Shown here: positions 10,600 through 24,803 of the stretch, in pieces
Position numbering within the stretch: position 1 is the stretch's first letter
Layout of the letters: each line of letters starts with the position of its first letter
Assembly: GCA_024516155.1 (NCBI GenBank)
Contig: JAJJXM010000055.1
Coordinates: forward strand, 310,001-374,000
Origin: Pyronema omphalodes
Taxonomy: Eukaryota; Ascomycota; Pezizomycetes; Pezizales; Pyronemataceae
DNA length: 64,000 bases
Reading direction: 5' to 3'
Notes under the pieces: model-generated
The model's database searches: none
The model's input: the letters and a program-made list of their open reading frames with translations, nothing else
What the model was told of the DNA's origin: nothing
Position numbers and translations under genes: made by a program

Positions 10600-13500
10600 T
10601 CAGCAACCAGCTTCGAACCATTCTCTAGAAATTCTATGGAGGGTATATTTGGAAAACATATATGCAGGATGATTTTTATGGAAGCGGATCTGCAAGGAAG
10701 CTTGGGGTTCTGGCATCTGCTGTTCTGCTGTTCTGCTGTTCTGCGGCTTTGCGATGAGTCTTGGCGACTGTGGCTTTGAGGGATTCTCCTGAGCTGAAAG
10801 CTGGGTTCTTGGTCCTTGGTCTGACCGGTACTGCCAGTCTGTGAGTCTGCGAGTCTGCGGTCTGCGCACGCACCGCAAAGATATAGCTTCTACCCAAAGC
10901 CTCGATATCGGCAGAACATAACGGAGACAGGTATGTATGTACATATCGGCCAGAAAACTGAACCCCATATGTTTAGTTTTTCTTTTTAGGGCCCTTAGTT
11001 TATTCTTATGTATAGCTTCTGGATGTATGTAGGTGCTGAGCAACACTGAGATTTTTGAAACTATGGTGATAGAACTCTTACATGTCATGAGCGGGAGCGG
11101 GATGGTGATAGTCATATGTACTGTTACTGCTGCGTTACGGCATGCAAAATAAAGTTAAATAAATAAAAACTCGGTTAAATTAACCTTAGACTCGGGTGCT
11201 CCCGCAGCAAGATATGTAACCTACGGGAACCGTAAATAGATATCCGGATTCCGCTTCCTTTTTTTTTTGTTTTTTCTTCGCTATTCCGTTTACATAGATA
11301 CAGATGTATAACACCCGGACCTTCGAGTTGTTTCTGGATGACGGGCCGCTATCACGACTCATGAGGTCTAATGACCCTATTGGTGGTTTTATTGATTTTC
11401 CTTCTTTCCTCCTTTTCTTCCTTCCTCGCTTGAACTGCCGTACGGTCACTGTGTTTTCGATTTCTGCCGTGCGTGTGGGTGAAATGTCTCAATTCTCCTA
11501 ATCTAAGCTAAGCCATTGTCTAGGGCTTCGGCACTGATCCGATTTTCACCGGCACCGGCGAGTAATGTTTAGGACATAACCCGGGTTCTTCAGGTTTCAG
11601 CACTTTTTGTTTACTTCTTCTTCTTCTTGGCTACTTTTCTGGATTGTGATATGTCCTGCTTTTTTCCCCATCCCCTTTTATGCCCTTCGCCCGTTGGCCC
11701 TTTAGATTCGACTCTATCTATATGTATGTCCAAGTTTGCTTTTTATCTCCTGTCTCTTGTCTCCCCCCTCATCCTCCTCCTTATAAGCCTAGAATTTTAA
11801 AACCAACCTCGTTAATGGACCGCTGAATGTTTTATCCCTAATTCATTGGAACCGGGCTACGGTTTGAATCATTGATTTCATTGAACCCCCATGTTATCCT
11901 TGAGAATTTTTGTCCGCCACCAACATAGTGGCTGGTTTCTGAGACAGATACTTTCACGTAGAGACATGCAATATTATATGAGTATTTATGTAGATATATA
12001 ATGAGATTTATGATACGATTCAGTGGCATGAGTGGCAGTGGTATTGGTATGACATGGCATGGCATGGCATGGCAAAGTATTTGTAATTCCGAGCGCGCTA
12101 TGGATTCGGAATCAATTCGATTTGGAATGACCTATTGGGGATATGAAAAACTATGATGAAATTACCGGCCGGGGGCAAAAAGGAAGAAGGAAGAAGAAAG
12201 AAGGCAAAAACACAGACCCTGAAACCTAGAAATTGTAACGAACTGGAGGGGAAGACATCTTTGGAAGGGAAGTTGCAGACATACCAAACTGGAAGTGACG
12301 AAACGTCATAAAATGTGCAGGCGGTTGGAAGATTCTTGGTTGCGTGGGGTATGTATGTTAAGTCTTGGTGTTTTTTTTAACATCGGTCGGTCTGCAGATT
12401 CGCTACACTTCATGGTATTGTGCTTGTAACGAGCCCTATCGACTGTTGTGAGTTGGAAATGGATACATATGTCCGAGCGTCTCAACACTTCAGAGATTGA
12501 TTTTTTTTTTTACTTTTTTTTTTGTCGGCTTGTGGGCCTCGAACAGCCTATGCTCTACACACAGCTTGTTGAATCTGCTACATACTACCCACTCATGGTG
12601 GCCATAGGGTTGCCGCAGTTACACGCGCGGCAGTGGTTTTCAAGCTAGATTTGCACCATTACCGGCATAAGAGGTTGAAATAGGTACATGGGATACGTGG
12701 GGTTTGTGGTAAAGTCGGCGTACATAGAATGGCTTGATAAGTCAACTTCTGCATCAAAGGTGTTGTCGGTTAGCTATCATGTCAAACTTCTATGTATGCA
12801 CGGAATATTGAGCCATGACGGGAGCCACGGGTTTCCCCGAGTTAGAGCATACATACATACATAGCACAGACAAACCGATCGGACCGGCTGTGCAGATATG
12901 GACTCAACGGGACCGATTCTTTCGATTCATCATGCCTGGTTGGATAGCGGACTCATCCGTGGGTCCATCGAAGTCTCCTACATAGCCCAGTGGATTCTGA
13001 ACGCAACTGAACGGCTGTGGAAAGGTCGCCGCCGCCACATTTTTGCATCGCGATGCAGTGCGGGCGATGAGGATTGATCATGATTTGAATGATTGGATTG
13101 GAATCGAATTGAGGGTTTATGTACGCATGCCGAAATTTCATCAGACTTTATCGAAAGTGTCGAGCTAACGACAAAAAGAGCCGAAAGTTCATGATCTGAT
13201 CTTATGCAGGCTTTTCTTGGATTTATGTACATACACCACGCTTCATACGGCCTGTGCTATGCTTCTTTCCTGGGTGTCGGTTAGTTACGCAAAGCCTCGA
13301 CTTGAGACTTCGCTTCCGATGAAGACTGAACCTACCGATCTACTGGAAAATCATTAGACACGCCAACTCGGAGTCGAGCCGAGTTAACCCTATGCAAAGT
13401 GACAGTGAGGGATTGAATTTGAACGACAACGCATCTGGCTTGCGCGGCCATGGCTGCGTTGGAGTTGTTTGTATCAGATTTTCTTGTGGAGTTTGTCGTT

Positions 13501-16500
13501 GACAAATTGTATTCAATCTGCGCCCGCTATGACGATTTATCATTCATTTCTTTGGCCGGTTGTCAGCCTTAATTATGCTTCATTGATGTCATAGATTCCT
13601 ACGCAAATATACCATTTTTATCATACATCCTACGATTATTTATTTTCGGGACAGAAAAATTGTATCTCACATTAAATCTCATCTCTCTGTGCGTTACCGA
13701 GTTTGTTTCATCGTATTTTGAAGGGTTAGGTTTTTACCCCGTCTCTGTCGATCATCGCTCTCAGCTCTGTTACCCAGCTTCTTCTTTTTTTCTGGGAAAA
13801 GCCATCCTTACCAAAGTCAGACATAGCTGCAGCACTCATGCATGCAGCTGCAGAGCCAACGGGCCAGTTATCCGTAAGCAGACGTTATCACCGGGAGGGG
13901 TGCGTTGGATTATGGGGTGGGAACCAAGGGAACCTAAGGCGGCCCTTAATAAAGAGTGCTTTAGATACCAGCTCTAGATATGCAACTCGGGTGCTGTGCA
14001 AAGCCTTTGCTAGAGAAGTTAACAGATCTTTTTTATTTTTTATTTTAATTCTTTCGGGATGGATTCAATAGGCTTCAACATACTTCACCAGCCTTCGGCA
14101 TCACGCCGTTTGGTTACCGTTGGACAGCCGTGATGGCTAGCTTGGTCATCCGCAATCCCACGTTCTGGATACGGGTCGGGGTGCATCCTGCGGACTCCTG
14201 ACGGCAACCTGCCCGTGGTTCTCATACGTTCGTTAAAATGCAGAATAATATTTTAATTGGATACCGATACTCTGGGCACCGCTCGTCGGAGATCCAGTAG
14301 ATGGAATGCTCTAAGAAGAGAAGGGTCTACTTCCACTCTGATTTCGACGGTAATTGACGAGCTTCGGCTACGATGTTCCGGGGCCAGACCACAGATCGAC
14401 ATGGGATGATGGGCGTGCTGGGCGGTAACAACGGCAGTGGGCATTGGATGATGTTGGGTAAGGATTATGATCAGCCTGTGTGATAGTAAATTATTTTTAT
14501 GGCGCAGGTTTAATTCTTCTTATTCTGTGCTCTATATTAACGGATGCCTTGAATATGATAACGGTTACTACTATTGCTTTATATTATCGCCATCATGGAT
14601 AAATGCTTCTATATCACCAGTATCTTGCTCTAGAAAGCCAACATTAATGTTGCTTTGTCAATACGAGAGTCACTTGCACATTCTCATCCGTTAGTATTCA
14701 TTTCCGCTACAAGCAAATTCCCTTGACATGGTAGGTAATCAATATTTCAACTCATCTTTCCCTCGAATTGCTTTCACATCACGGCTGTTTACATCCTCGT
14801 AAACGGCAACACCAGTCCGTCTTGGAAGTTGTGATATTATCATCCGGCAGAGAATCTACCATTCCCTTTTCCATTTGCGACCAAATTTGGATGATTCCCC
14901 ATGTTCCGCCACGGTAACTTTCCGGACACTCGCGTGGTAGAGCAAATGGGCTGATACATAGGCGTGGAATGATGGCCTCGGGTGCCCGCAGCAAAATCGA
15001 ACGAGGATTCCGTTATACTCAAGCCACAGGATAGAGTTGCCCTTAACCGTAATGAGCATTATTTGTACGATTCTATTAGGAAATTTACATCAGGCTATTC
15101 CGTTTTTGTAGGAAGATTTGCGTAATGCTGTGATACAAAAATTTCATATTCACTGTGCTGTCACTCGATTTTTCGGCAAAAACGAGGCGTGCTGAAAGCC
15201 GTACAACAAGTCCCAAATCGAAGAAATAAGTGCTGTAGCTCGCCTACTTTTTCCATCATTCAAATGCAAAGGGTATCTCACTAACATCTAGGCTCTCGTC
15301 AAAGCAGTCAGACGGCGCGAGTTACACATGAAAATAATCCATGGAAATGTCAGCCTGATCGCTGTGATCACACAGGATTCCACAAGCAAGATTAGAAAAG
15401 TTGTTTATATCCCAAGATTCAAGCTGCAGGACCGCGAAAATCGACAGCGCCTCGCCACCCAGTAGATTTCTGGAACTTGAGCACTTGATTTTCCTTCGTT
15501 GAGGTTGCATAAATGGGGTCGAGTAGCACAACAATGCGGCATCGATCGCATTCTGAACGATTGGTAAACAACGGGATGCTTCGAAACATCTCAGTAAATA
15601 TACCCACTCTACTCTAACTTGATGCGGGTGCATCTTGGAACAAGTAGCTTCCCGTATCGCAGCGTTGAATTCCTCAGTTTTTTCGATGCTCCGTCGGAAT
15701 CGTACCATACATCACAAAAAATAACACGTGTTTCGTTTGGGACAGAGACATATGGGAGGTAAGGAGGGCTCATCGCTGGAAAATCCTCAAGGTGTAACGA
15801 AGCACGATATTTCGCTGGAATAAACTTCTAAAACTCAAGAGCTAAAGTTGGTCTGTTTGACACTTCTGAGACCATTCAGGAAGTACACGGGATCGAAAGA
15901 TCGTTCGATTCACGGTAAGTTGGCTTTTTCCGGATGTTCTGTTACTCTATACTAGTGCTGCGGTTCGGGATACACGTGGAGTTAAGTTGTGGTTATGCTG
16001 CGGGTGTATCTAGGACGCATGTTTCTCCGTGGTTAAAAGATGGTAAAATATACATTTCGGAGGATCTTTATGTAAGAATATGTGCTCTGGAACTTGCCGG
16101 GGATTCACATATGTACCCGGTACTTCTCAAACGGCAACTGAGCCAGTATGCGCGGTACTTTTCCACTGCATTTTTACCAAGAAATCTTGCGTAAATGGCA
16201 AGAATAGAAGAAACTTGCCGCTGCGAATCATCATCCTTGGAACACATCTAATGTGCTTAAATACAAGTCGTCACAAAGTCGAATTTCTTATCTTTCCCGG
16301 GTCGGAACTTTTCAAGAAAAAAAAACCCTACAAAAAGCGTAGGTAGTGATTATCCATAGGCATAAATATTACAGGACTGAGGAATACAAATCCCGCCCGA
16401 TAAACGTCGTTTCAAGATCGAGCGTATGCAGGCAGGGAAACTCCGAACTAGCGTTCAAGTTTACAACTCGATATGGTGGGCCACCATATGATAGATCCTT

Positions 16501-19500
16501 GGATTTGACCGTTCTTTTCTCCATTCTTGGCTTCTTAACCCGGGCTTCCATTCATATCTTCATGTTTTTGACAGCTTCTTTGGAATCTCAACGGCTTTTT
16601 AAAGTGGCACACACACACACAAACAAATTATATTGCATGTTTTCCTATTTCGGCGGAAGTTATACACTTTGGGCGATCACACTGCCGCTTTCGCCGGGAA
16701 TGTGGGGGCATGGTGCAGTAGATAAGATCGGGGGTATTTAGAGTGCGTGGGATGTGCACACGGCATACGGGGGGCTGGCCAGGAGACGGAAAGTTCCTAC
16801 ACTTTGTGATCTGATGTTACATATGCTGTTGAGGGGACGATTGACGCCAACAGGGACTCTTCGTTTGAGAAGTTTTGTTTACTGATTTGTTACTCTGACA
16901 GCGATAAATTCTGCCTACAGTACATGCTTGACGACTAGTCACTCCTATCGGTGTACGGATGATTCCAACGTAGTATCTCTATGTGAACCAACCTGCTTGG
17001 TACGACGATGATGACCAGATTTTAACTCGGAAACTCCGGATTCCAAATTCTCAATTGAAGCACTCTATCTCTCGATCTCATCAATTGCAAGCCTGGGCCA
17101 TTCATGTCACTCGACCCAACACCCGATCAACACAACCTATCACCCGGCGTTCAGGATTCGGGAAATCACCAAACAAGGTTACGGTGATCCAATATATTCC
17201 TAACGCATATAGATATTAACTCCCACTCCGTTCCACCCTATCCGCCGAACGAAATAGGACGGTAGGAAGGTAAATAGAGTACTCATATATCAAGTAGCAT
17301 TTAGGCTGTCGGTACACCCAACGCTTTAGATACAAGGGCTCGAGGATGACCTGGACACCGGACCTTGACTTATAGTATTTTTCGGCGTTGGGACTCGTTT
17401 AACCCGAGACCGCTGTTTCGGAGTAGTGTTAAATGCCTACTTTACACGCCGTACGCACAGTCCATCACTCATAATTTATGGGGCGCAGTGCCATGATGCG
17501 TCCATCTAAAAGTGTAACCGGCAACGTAAGGCATAGAAGTATCGCATTACAAGCATACCGGATTGGAGTATATATATAACAACAAGCTATGTATATTGTA
17601 AGCTCAGCGCAAACGAGCGTGCAGTGTAATGTTACTGTACCCGACCCAGTATGATTTGCGGACCGGTGATATTGCTTGCGTACTCTTGTCTATGTAGCTA
17701 GCGGTAGAGATGAGGGCTGGAGATTGACAAATTGGGAAATGTAAATGCTACAGTATTAAGAATCTCAATACTTACAGCATATATTGGAACTGGTTTTGGT
17801 ACACAGAATGGGGATCTTGGGTATAATGCGGTATAAAACTCTGTGCCAGGAGCTTGGCACAAGGAACCAAAGTCAAACAATAATCTATGTATGTGTAGAG
17901 GGATTCCGGCGCTTGGGAATTGTCGAGAAAACCGGGTAGATCATTCATTGTGAAGTAGATTAATTCACAGTTGGTGTTCCGGGATATCCCAGGCTTATGG
18001 TCGGACGTATCAACTGTACTTCTACATAGGTCTTGTATGCAAACTATGATGAGCAAGATAAGTCCATTTTTGAGCTAAGTCGTACATATGGCATGATATT
18101 GTGATGCACATACGTAGATCATCAGCTGCGGCTGCAACGATAGCTCCTACTAGCGCACAAACGTCTTTCTTCAACTGATTACAGAAATCATAGTCCCTAG
18201 TTCGAAATATGGCGTCACGAAGCTCCAGTTTTATTAGACAATAGACATACAACGTCAATACCGATAACCTTCTTCACGGCCCTACTTGCCAGAAACCTTC
18301 ATAAATCCGGGGTTATGAATCAAAGCCATTGGGATTACGTACCGTATATCAGGCTAAACTCAAAGTCATCACGGATCATTCTCCAATATCTAGGGGTACA
18401 CTGTTAAGTCCTCGTAGTATTTTGCGAGATTTGCTTCATAGGAGCCACACTAGTATAAGTGTTAATGCTATCATAAGTCCAGCCGATATGACATTCAACT
18501 AAACTAGCTGAAATCAATTAATGCTCCCCACGTTCTGAAAATAAGCTGACACTCATCAAGCTATGTACTTATGTCCCAACGGACACAGGGTCCTGCGCAA
18601 GGCAAGATCACCAGCCAGGATCTCAGCCCGTAAGCAAAAACAAACCCGATGCAGTAACTATAGTCTAAGGCCAAAGTTGAAGTCTCCGAAGACTTGTAAC
18701 TCGTTCGGCATGTCTCAATGTCTCGGTATGTAGAAGAAGTTTGAAGAATAAGGCAGCGAGGCAGTCAGTTTAAACGAAGAATATCAGGCCATGGAGTTTA
18801 TACATGCAGTGTTGTGCAAAACCTAGTTTTCAGTTGACACATTGCCTGCACGAGGCGTTTGGTCTTTACCTCTCGATAAGACTTCGGTAAAACTTGTACA
18901 GGAGAGTACTCGATGAAATGCCATGTGCCGGGCTTTGAAACCCTAAATCATCGAAATAGACACTCTGGAAAAGTCATTGCGATTTGGTAAGCTCAATGTT
19001 GGTTGTCTCAAGCATTGAAAGATATACGTTTACTCAGCCGGCTTTCTTCTGCTGGACAATGACTCTCATCTGCCCTGTGTCTAGCCAGCCTACTCGACTA
19101 TCTGTGCATAAATTTTGATCTGGTAATACTCAGTTAAAAACATGCATATACGGCTGGAGTTTCGGCCTAGCCAACCAAACCTCCATTTCTTAGTACCCGA
19201 AGAACGAGTGAGACACAATGTATAAGAGCTGGATTCCGCATAGGATACGTTTTATGAACTGATTTCATCAATGAAGTAAGTATTTGTTGTACTGCATGGG
19301 TATTGTAGGTCTCAGTCAGTGTACGCTTTAATAAATAAATAAATAAATAAGCATTTGTTAGCTTTCATCTTAGTGTTTTTGATTTACTTTTGCCAAGAAG
19401 CACCCATTTAGATAATATCCGCCTTTTAGAAAGGGAATAGGTTCAGTTCTTAATTCCCAGTCTTGACTTACGGAGCATCACAGTATGCATGCTCCGAATC

Positions 19501-20550
19501 TCCGTTGAACCAAGCGAGTTCGAAATAGAAGAAGGTATCTCTTCATTAAAATATGATAGGCATACTACACACGTTGTTTTGCATTCGAAGTGCTAAAGCT
19601 TGACAATAGTCAACACCAGGAAACAGAAACTCAACGTGTTCCCTTTAACTATTATTCATCTACTTGAACTTCTTGACATATGACGCAACGACAATACCTG
19701 CCACCTTTGCCCAAACAACGACGGAAACCATGTAAGAAGAAATCAAAAATATCAAAGAAACCTTCAACATAACCGAAGCATGAATAACCCATTCTAATAT
19801 TTTCCCATCATCCAAATCATAGTAGTTGATCAGATGAGTATGAAAAACAAGCAAAAAATAGCCTCATAAATTACCAAAATGGCCATTCCAGTGACAGACA
19901 TTACATGCGCTTAGCTCAGATCATGAATTAGTCACAAAACCCATCACCCAGTTCTTATTAAATGGATCAACATTCAAGACGATATCCGGATAAGGTGGTA
20001 GTCACCATGACCATAAATCCCTCCGGCATCCGAAAATCCAATTCAATCCCTGGGACCGCCAAGCCGCAATTCGGGGCTATTACCCACTTTAACATACCTT
20101 AGAATATTCCTAGGCTCTTTCAAATTCAACCGATTTCAGTAATAGGTCCATATGATCAAGAGACCCATGATCTACGCCATGTGTTTTCTGAGATGAACAA
20201 AATGAACGATATGAACGATATGAATCAACAGAAAACATCATATAACTCACCCTATGACATGGGCAGCTAATGCAATGCTAAGAAAACAGTATCAGATTTC
20301 GGCATGGTCCGTCCAGTCTGGACCACCATTTACCTTCCCGTCTCATAACAGAACCAGGACCAGGACTGGCAGTCTTTGAGATACCATGGATCGGACGGAC
20401 CGCAGGTAACAGGTTACTATGACTGTGGTCATGAATGGTCACTCGCAAGTAACAACTATTTTTACTACGGCTTCATAGTGATATTTTACTGAGAAAATGC
20501 TAATGCATCACAATACTAAAAGCCAGATATATATAAGTAGAACTATCTAG
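10600..20550. other. about 10-kb gene desert, mostly unique sequence
   Basis: No frame here shows a recognisable domain, and no tRNA or 5S gene was seen. The longest frames (10600-11115 minus, 171 codons; 16346-16741 plus, 131 codons; 15322-15708 minus, 128 codons) have no family signature and no convincing splice extension. Tandem repeats are sparse: GGCAT units (about 12053-12075), CATA units (about 12848-12862) and AAAT units (about 19332-19350). It may be old decayed transposon or intergenic DNA; I cannot distinguish these by eye. Confidence 0.55.
16471..16489. other. perfect palindrome ATATGGTGG-N-CCACCATAT, copy 2
   Basis: Nine-base arms around a single G. The inner 8-base arms are identical to those at 6644-6660. 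Confidence 0.6.
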
Positions 20551-20792
20551 GAGGAAAATTTCTACCGCAACCATATGTGAAAGTGCCCATGGTCAGACGT
20601 AGGATGAGCTGGCATTTGCGAGGACAAAGAGAGACAGAAAGATGGAGATGGAGATCTTAGTAAGTGACATTGGATAACGAGCAAAGATACTATCGACAGA
20701 ACAAACATAACGAGGAGATGTGCGCTAAGGCAACATCCACCTCCACAAGCAGTCATAGCACAGAGCACGGCTCAACAGGCACTCTTCAACAC

Positions 20793-20935
20793 CATACCAT
20801 ACCATACCATACCATACCATATACTAATCAACATCAACATCAACATCAACATCAACATCAACATCAACATCAACATCAACATCAACATCAACATCAACAT
20901 CAACATCAACATCAACATCAACATCAACATCAAAC
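20793..20935. repeat. (CCATA)n and (CATCAA)18 arrays
   Basis: Six ACCAT/CCATA pentamers (about 20793-20822) lead into about 18 near-perfect CATCAA hexamers (20827-20933). Flanking frames encode HQHQ or LMLM artefacts. Confidence 0.93.
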
Positions 20936-20994
20936 CACCGTAACCCGTAACATGTAGTCCGTCTGCCGTCAAGCCATCAACCCATTTCAAGACA

Positions 20995-21355
20995 TGGTGG
21001 GTGGGGTAGGTGGAATGGGTGGGTGAGTGAGTGGGGGGGGCGGGGTAGGTGGGGTGGGCGGGGTGTAAACCTTGACCGCACCGAAACATAAACAATCCCG
21101 CCAGCAAAAATTCCAAAAACCTCCCCTTACAGCCGATAATATCCAGCAAATCTAACACATTAAAGCAAACACCGCCTACAAATTATCTGGCTCGAGTCTC
21201 GGAAATTTATGGGTCTGTTTCCACGTCCAGTCTGCTTGGTTTTGTAGACGGATAGACGGATTGTGGACGGATTATGGACGGATTATGGACGGATTATGGA
21301 GCGGCCGTCTGTCTGTTTGTCTGTTTGTCTGTTTATTTGTTTGTCTGTCTGTCTG
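20995..21355. repeat. GGTGGG, GGATTATGGAC and TCTGTTTG repeats
   Basis: GGTGGGTGG-rich tract (about 20997-21063), an 11-bp GGATTATGGAC unit in three to four copies (about 21257-21300) and TCTGTTTG units (about 21307-21355). From 21356 to 21881 the sequence is A/T-rich and is the 3' side of the regulator gene; no further gene seen. Confidence 0.75.
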
Positions 21356-21881
21356 AGTTACAGATGAAACCAGACCACAGTGGTCCCTGACTCCCGCACC
21401 ATGCCGAACTTTGAATGTAGGTGGTTTCCGTGGAATTGTTATGATAGAAATTGTAAGACTAATACTGAATAATATTAATCCAAGGATTGTAATCTCTTCT
21501 AAAACTTTTTAAGGAATTAGTACGCATATCTGAAGTGATTTTCGATCCGATGAGAGGAATGATATTTCAAAAGTATTCTTATGTCAAGATTAACGTTATG
21601 TGATAAACCAGAGGCTTAATTAAAACGTATGAATTGAATACAATAAGAGAATTTAACAATAATCAAAATTCCAATATTACAGAGCCCCTTCTAAGTTAAG
21701 TATCATCTATTTACACACCATTCACTCCAAAGCCGATAAATCAAAAGCCCCATAATTATCATCACAAACAAAAAAACTCACAACAACCATAGTGACACAA
21801 TCTAACATATTACCGCCACTGATTCCACCACTGATCATTCTTCTCTTTCTCCCATTTCTCATTCGGCTTGTTATCGGGTTT

Positions 21882-24191
21882 CTAACCTGAACTTCCTGAC
21901 CCATCCTGGTATGGATTCATCTCTAACCAGCAATCGATATCCATACTCGCAATATCAAAATTAAAGCTTTCACCCCCAACATTGAAGTCCATCCACTGTT
22001 GATTCTGTGAACTATCGACGGCAGGGGTATCTATGAATGCCCTTGATAACATTAAAGCCAAAGCCGGATTCTGAGTAGCATTCCGCTGTGCTTCTTGTAT
22101 CATCGCGTCTTCCGAATTTACACCACTGGAGAAATAATCAATGGGAGTTTCAGAAACCATTCCATCCAGTGAACTAGACGGCATTTCAAAACCTCCCGTG
22201 CTACCCATTGATTCCGTTGTCGATTCTGGACTTGTAGTATCATCCTTTTTCCCCTGTTCATTCTGTGCCTCCACAAGCTCCAACATCCTCCGAATAGCTC
22301 TCCTACTAATAACTCCCGGTCTTCCACCGCCCATTTGTTCCATTGCTCTAATCGCCATTTGAACCGCCTCTCTATCCTCCTCTCTGTCTTCTTCATCTCT
22401 CAGCATATTGAAAATACACAAAAACGCTCCTCCCTCGATATAAAAACAATTATAAGCCAATCGTCTTACTAAATCATTTTTCTCCACTGCCTTGGAAAGG
22501 CACAATAATCCTGCCCTCGCTGCGGCAACGCATATGTCACATGCTATGAATAACCATGGTGCATGCTCCCGTAATTCTTTATTAGAAACGGAGACATGTT
22601 CCTTTGTCATCACTGCAATGGCAACTCGATGGTCTCGTTGCCATTGTGCATGAAATATAAGGAACGGACGGAAGATGAGAATTAAGATGTGATAAAACCA
22701 GTTGTTTAAGAAGAGCCGATGGACGTCTTCGCTAGAATCTTGAGCGGCTTCGACGGCATCAGGACCAATGCTAAGTTCGGGGGGGAGTGAAGAACAGAAG
22801 ACGTCTAGTTCTGCTTTTAGGCTTACCGCCGTTCGATAGAGAGTGTAAAGAGAACCTTCTTTGGTGGAATAGAGCTGTTTTGAGGCTTTGGCGTAGATAC
22901 GGGATAATCGAACTAGGGTAAGAAAGAAGGAACAGCCGTCGGGGTATGGAATTGTGATGTCGGTGTCATTAACTGAGATTGGCCGTCCGAGCCCAAGGGA
23001 AATAGTGACCTCAAAGATGTAGATAGACCAAAAAGTCAACCGGCGTTCTTGGGTTAAATAATGCTCGACAGACCGCTGATAACGGTCTTTTGGTAAAGCT
23101 TCTTTATGTAATCCTGTTGCCAGGGCTTTTCGCATTGCTGCACCAATGAGGAGGTAAACTGAATTTGGTTTGCCACAGATGGAGTTATAGTGGGCAAGTA
23201 GGAGACCAAGTTGGCAGACATTGATATTTACCACGTCGTCGAGTTCGTCGGAAATTTTACGGGCTTTTTGGTAGAGGGTTTCACCCCACGTCATGGCATC
23301 GTCGGTTAATGTTGCCCCAATGGCTAGAATGGCTAACATAATGCCTCGTTCGCCAATATCCAAATCTCGGTACTGGGATTCGACACTTGGATGTCTCCCA
23401 TACATGGCGTTTAACATATCTTGAGCTGATTCTGGTTGGACAAACGGCATATGCTTTTGTAACGTTTGTAGAAACATTTCCAAGTACACTGATGCCTGTA
23501 CGTAGGTTAATAACATGCTCGATTCCAGAGATGCGTGACTAGATTTTGACACTCCCACTCCATCAACTCCGCCGGGATACGAGAATTCTTGCTGGTCTGA
23601 ATATTTCGAAAAGTAGATGGGCCCATACTGGAACCGATCCAAGCCCTTATCCACCGGTTCAATACTCGAAGCTTCTCTATTACTTTCATCACCCAACCCA
23701 TCCGGCTGTGGTAACCTCTCATTGATATGTTGAATCATGGGAAAATTACTAGACGGGCCGTAGTAAAGCTGTAAAGTTTTACTCGGGGAATCCACTGCAT
23801 AGGTTGCTGAAACACCGGCATAAACACTTCCATCAAGGGGACTTTTTGACGGTTCCTCCCTTCTACTTGCCATGTTTTCCCCTCCAGAAGAATTAGGATC
23901 AGTAGATGTACGCAGTAACATATTTGAGCGACGCCTGGTCCGAGTCTGTAACCGGTAGATGCAGGGAAGTCCTTTGATTGTACAGAAGTCGCATGTAACA
24001 GAGGATTGACCGTTGCATTTTATCTTTCGTTTTCTACATTCTTCGCATGCCTTTGCATTACGCATCCGTGATGGTAGTATGGCATTGGGAGTGTTGGAGT
24101 TGGGAGTGGTGGCGTTCGATTGTTCTGTAGAACCTTATTAGACGCGTTGCATGATGCAGACTCGAACTTGGGACTTACGAGGCGATGACAT
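21882..24191 (-). CDS. Zn2Cys6 fungal-specific transcription factor, 2 exons, 751 aa
   Basis: Likely nuclear DNA-binding regulator; its target pathway cannot be read from the sequence. Exons are 24191-24179 (13 nt) and 24124-21882, joined across a 54-bp intron with a GTAAGT donor, CTAAT branch and ACAG acceptor. The upstream exon is preferred to the in-frame ATG at 24065 because the joined frame stays open and gives the usual Asn/Thr/Pro-rich leader before the zinc cluster. The cluster is Cys31-x2-Cys34-x6-Cys41-x7-Cys49-x2-Cys52-x6-Cys59, followed by a basic linker (RTRRRSN). A fungal transcription-factor middle homology region (PF04082 type) spans roughly 210-500, with LTFWSIYIFEVTISLGLGRP as its most typical block. 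The C-terminus is Ser/Asp/Glu-rich. It lies head-to-tail behind TRS130, 612 bp away. Confidence 0.93.
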
Positions 24192-24803
24192 TTTGTCGAT
24201 TTCTCTCCTGATTAGTTCGTCCGATATGTCGATATGGTTCTTCTCCAGAATATTCTGTAAGATGCAGCGGTAATAAGATCACCAGTCGAGATCAGCGGCT
24301 TTGTGGTGGAGGAAGATTTGGCGTGGAGGTGCTCGCATGCTCATGCTACAGCTAGCGGAATTGAGACTGTTGTGACGCGTTGCAGAATGGTCATGGAACG
24401 TTGATGGAGAAAGAGTGTGGGGATGCCGGGGGGAAGGTGGGGATCGCAGGGCTGGTCGCTGCTGGTGAAGCTACAGCTTCTGGAGCTACGCGCGTTCGCT
24501 CACTAATTGCGCGAGTCGAGAACCTTTAAGAAGATGATGTCATTTAAAACCACTTTTGTGTTATTAGGATATTTAACGAAAAAGGCTTTGACAATATATG
24601 GTGTATCTGAAGTAAAACATGATCCCCATTTAGCGACGACGGTAAACTCTTCGCAGAGCGGGGTATCTGATTAGTGGAGAGTTTTGTTTCAACGTCTGCT
24701 CATCAATCCATCACTCATTAAATTACACTGCATAAACTTGGTATATCTACACCCTCAATCCATCCCCCCATCCTCCCCCCATTTCATTACATAAATCTCT
24801 CCA
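24192..24803. other. intergenic region between TRS130 and the Zn2Cys6 gene
   Basis: 612 bp that must serve as the 3' region of TRS130 and the promoter of the regulator gene. No ORF or repeat is seen. Confidence 0.6.

Noticed and set aside
10600..11115. 171-codon minus-strand ORF
   Set aside because: No family signature, no splice continuation, sits over CTGCTGTTCTG repeats.
15322..15708. 128-codon minus-strand ORF with protein-like composition
   Set aside because: No recognisable domain, no conserved neighbour and no evident intron extension; could be an orphan or a remnant but cannot be supported.
20772..21158. 128-codon minus-strand ORF with LMLM repeats
   Set aside because: Artefact of the (CATCAA)18 array.
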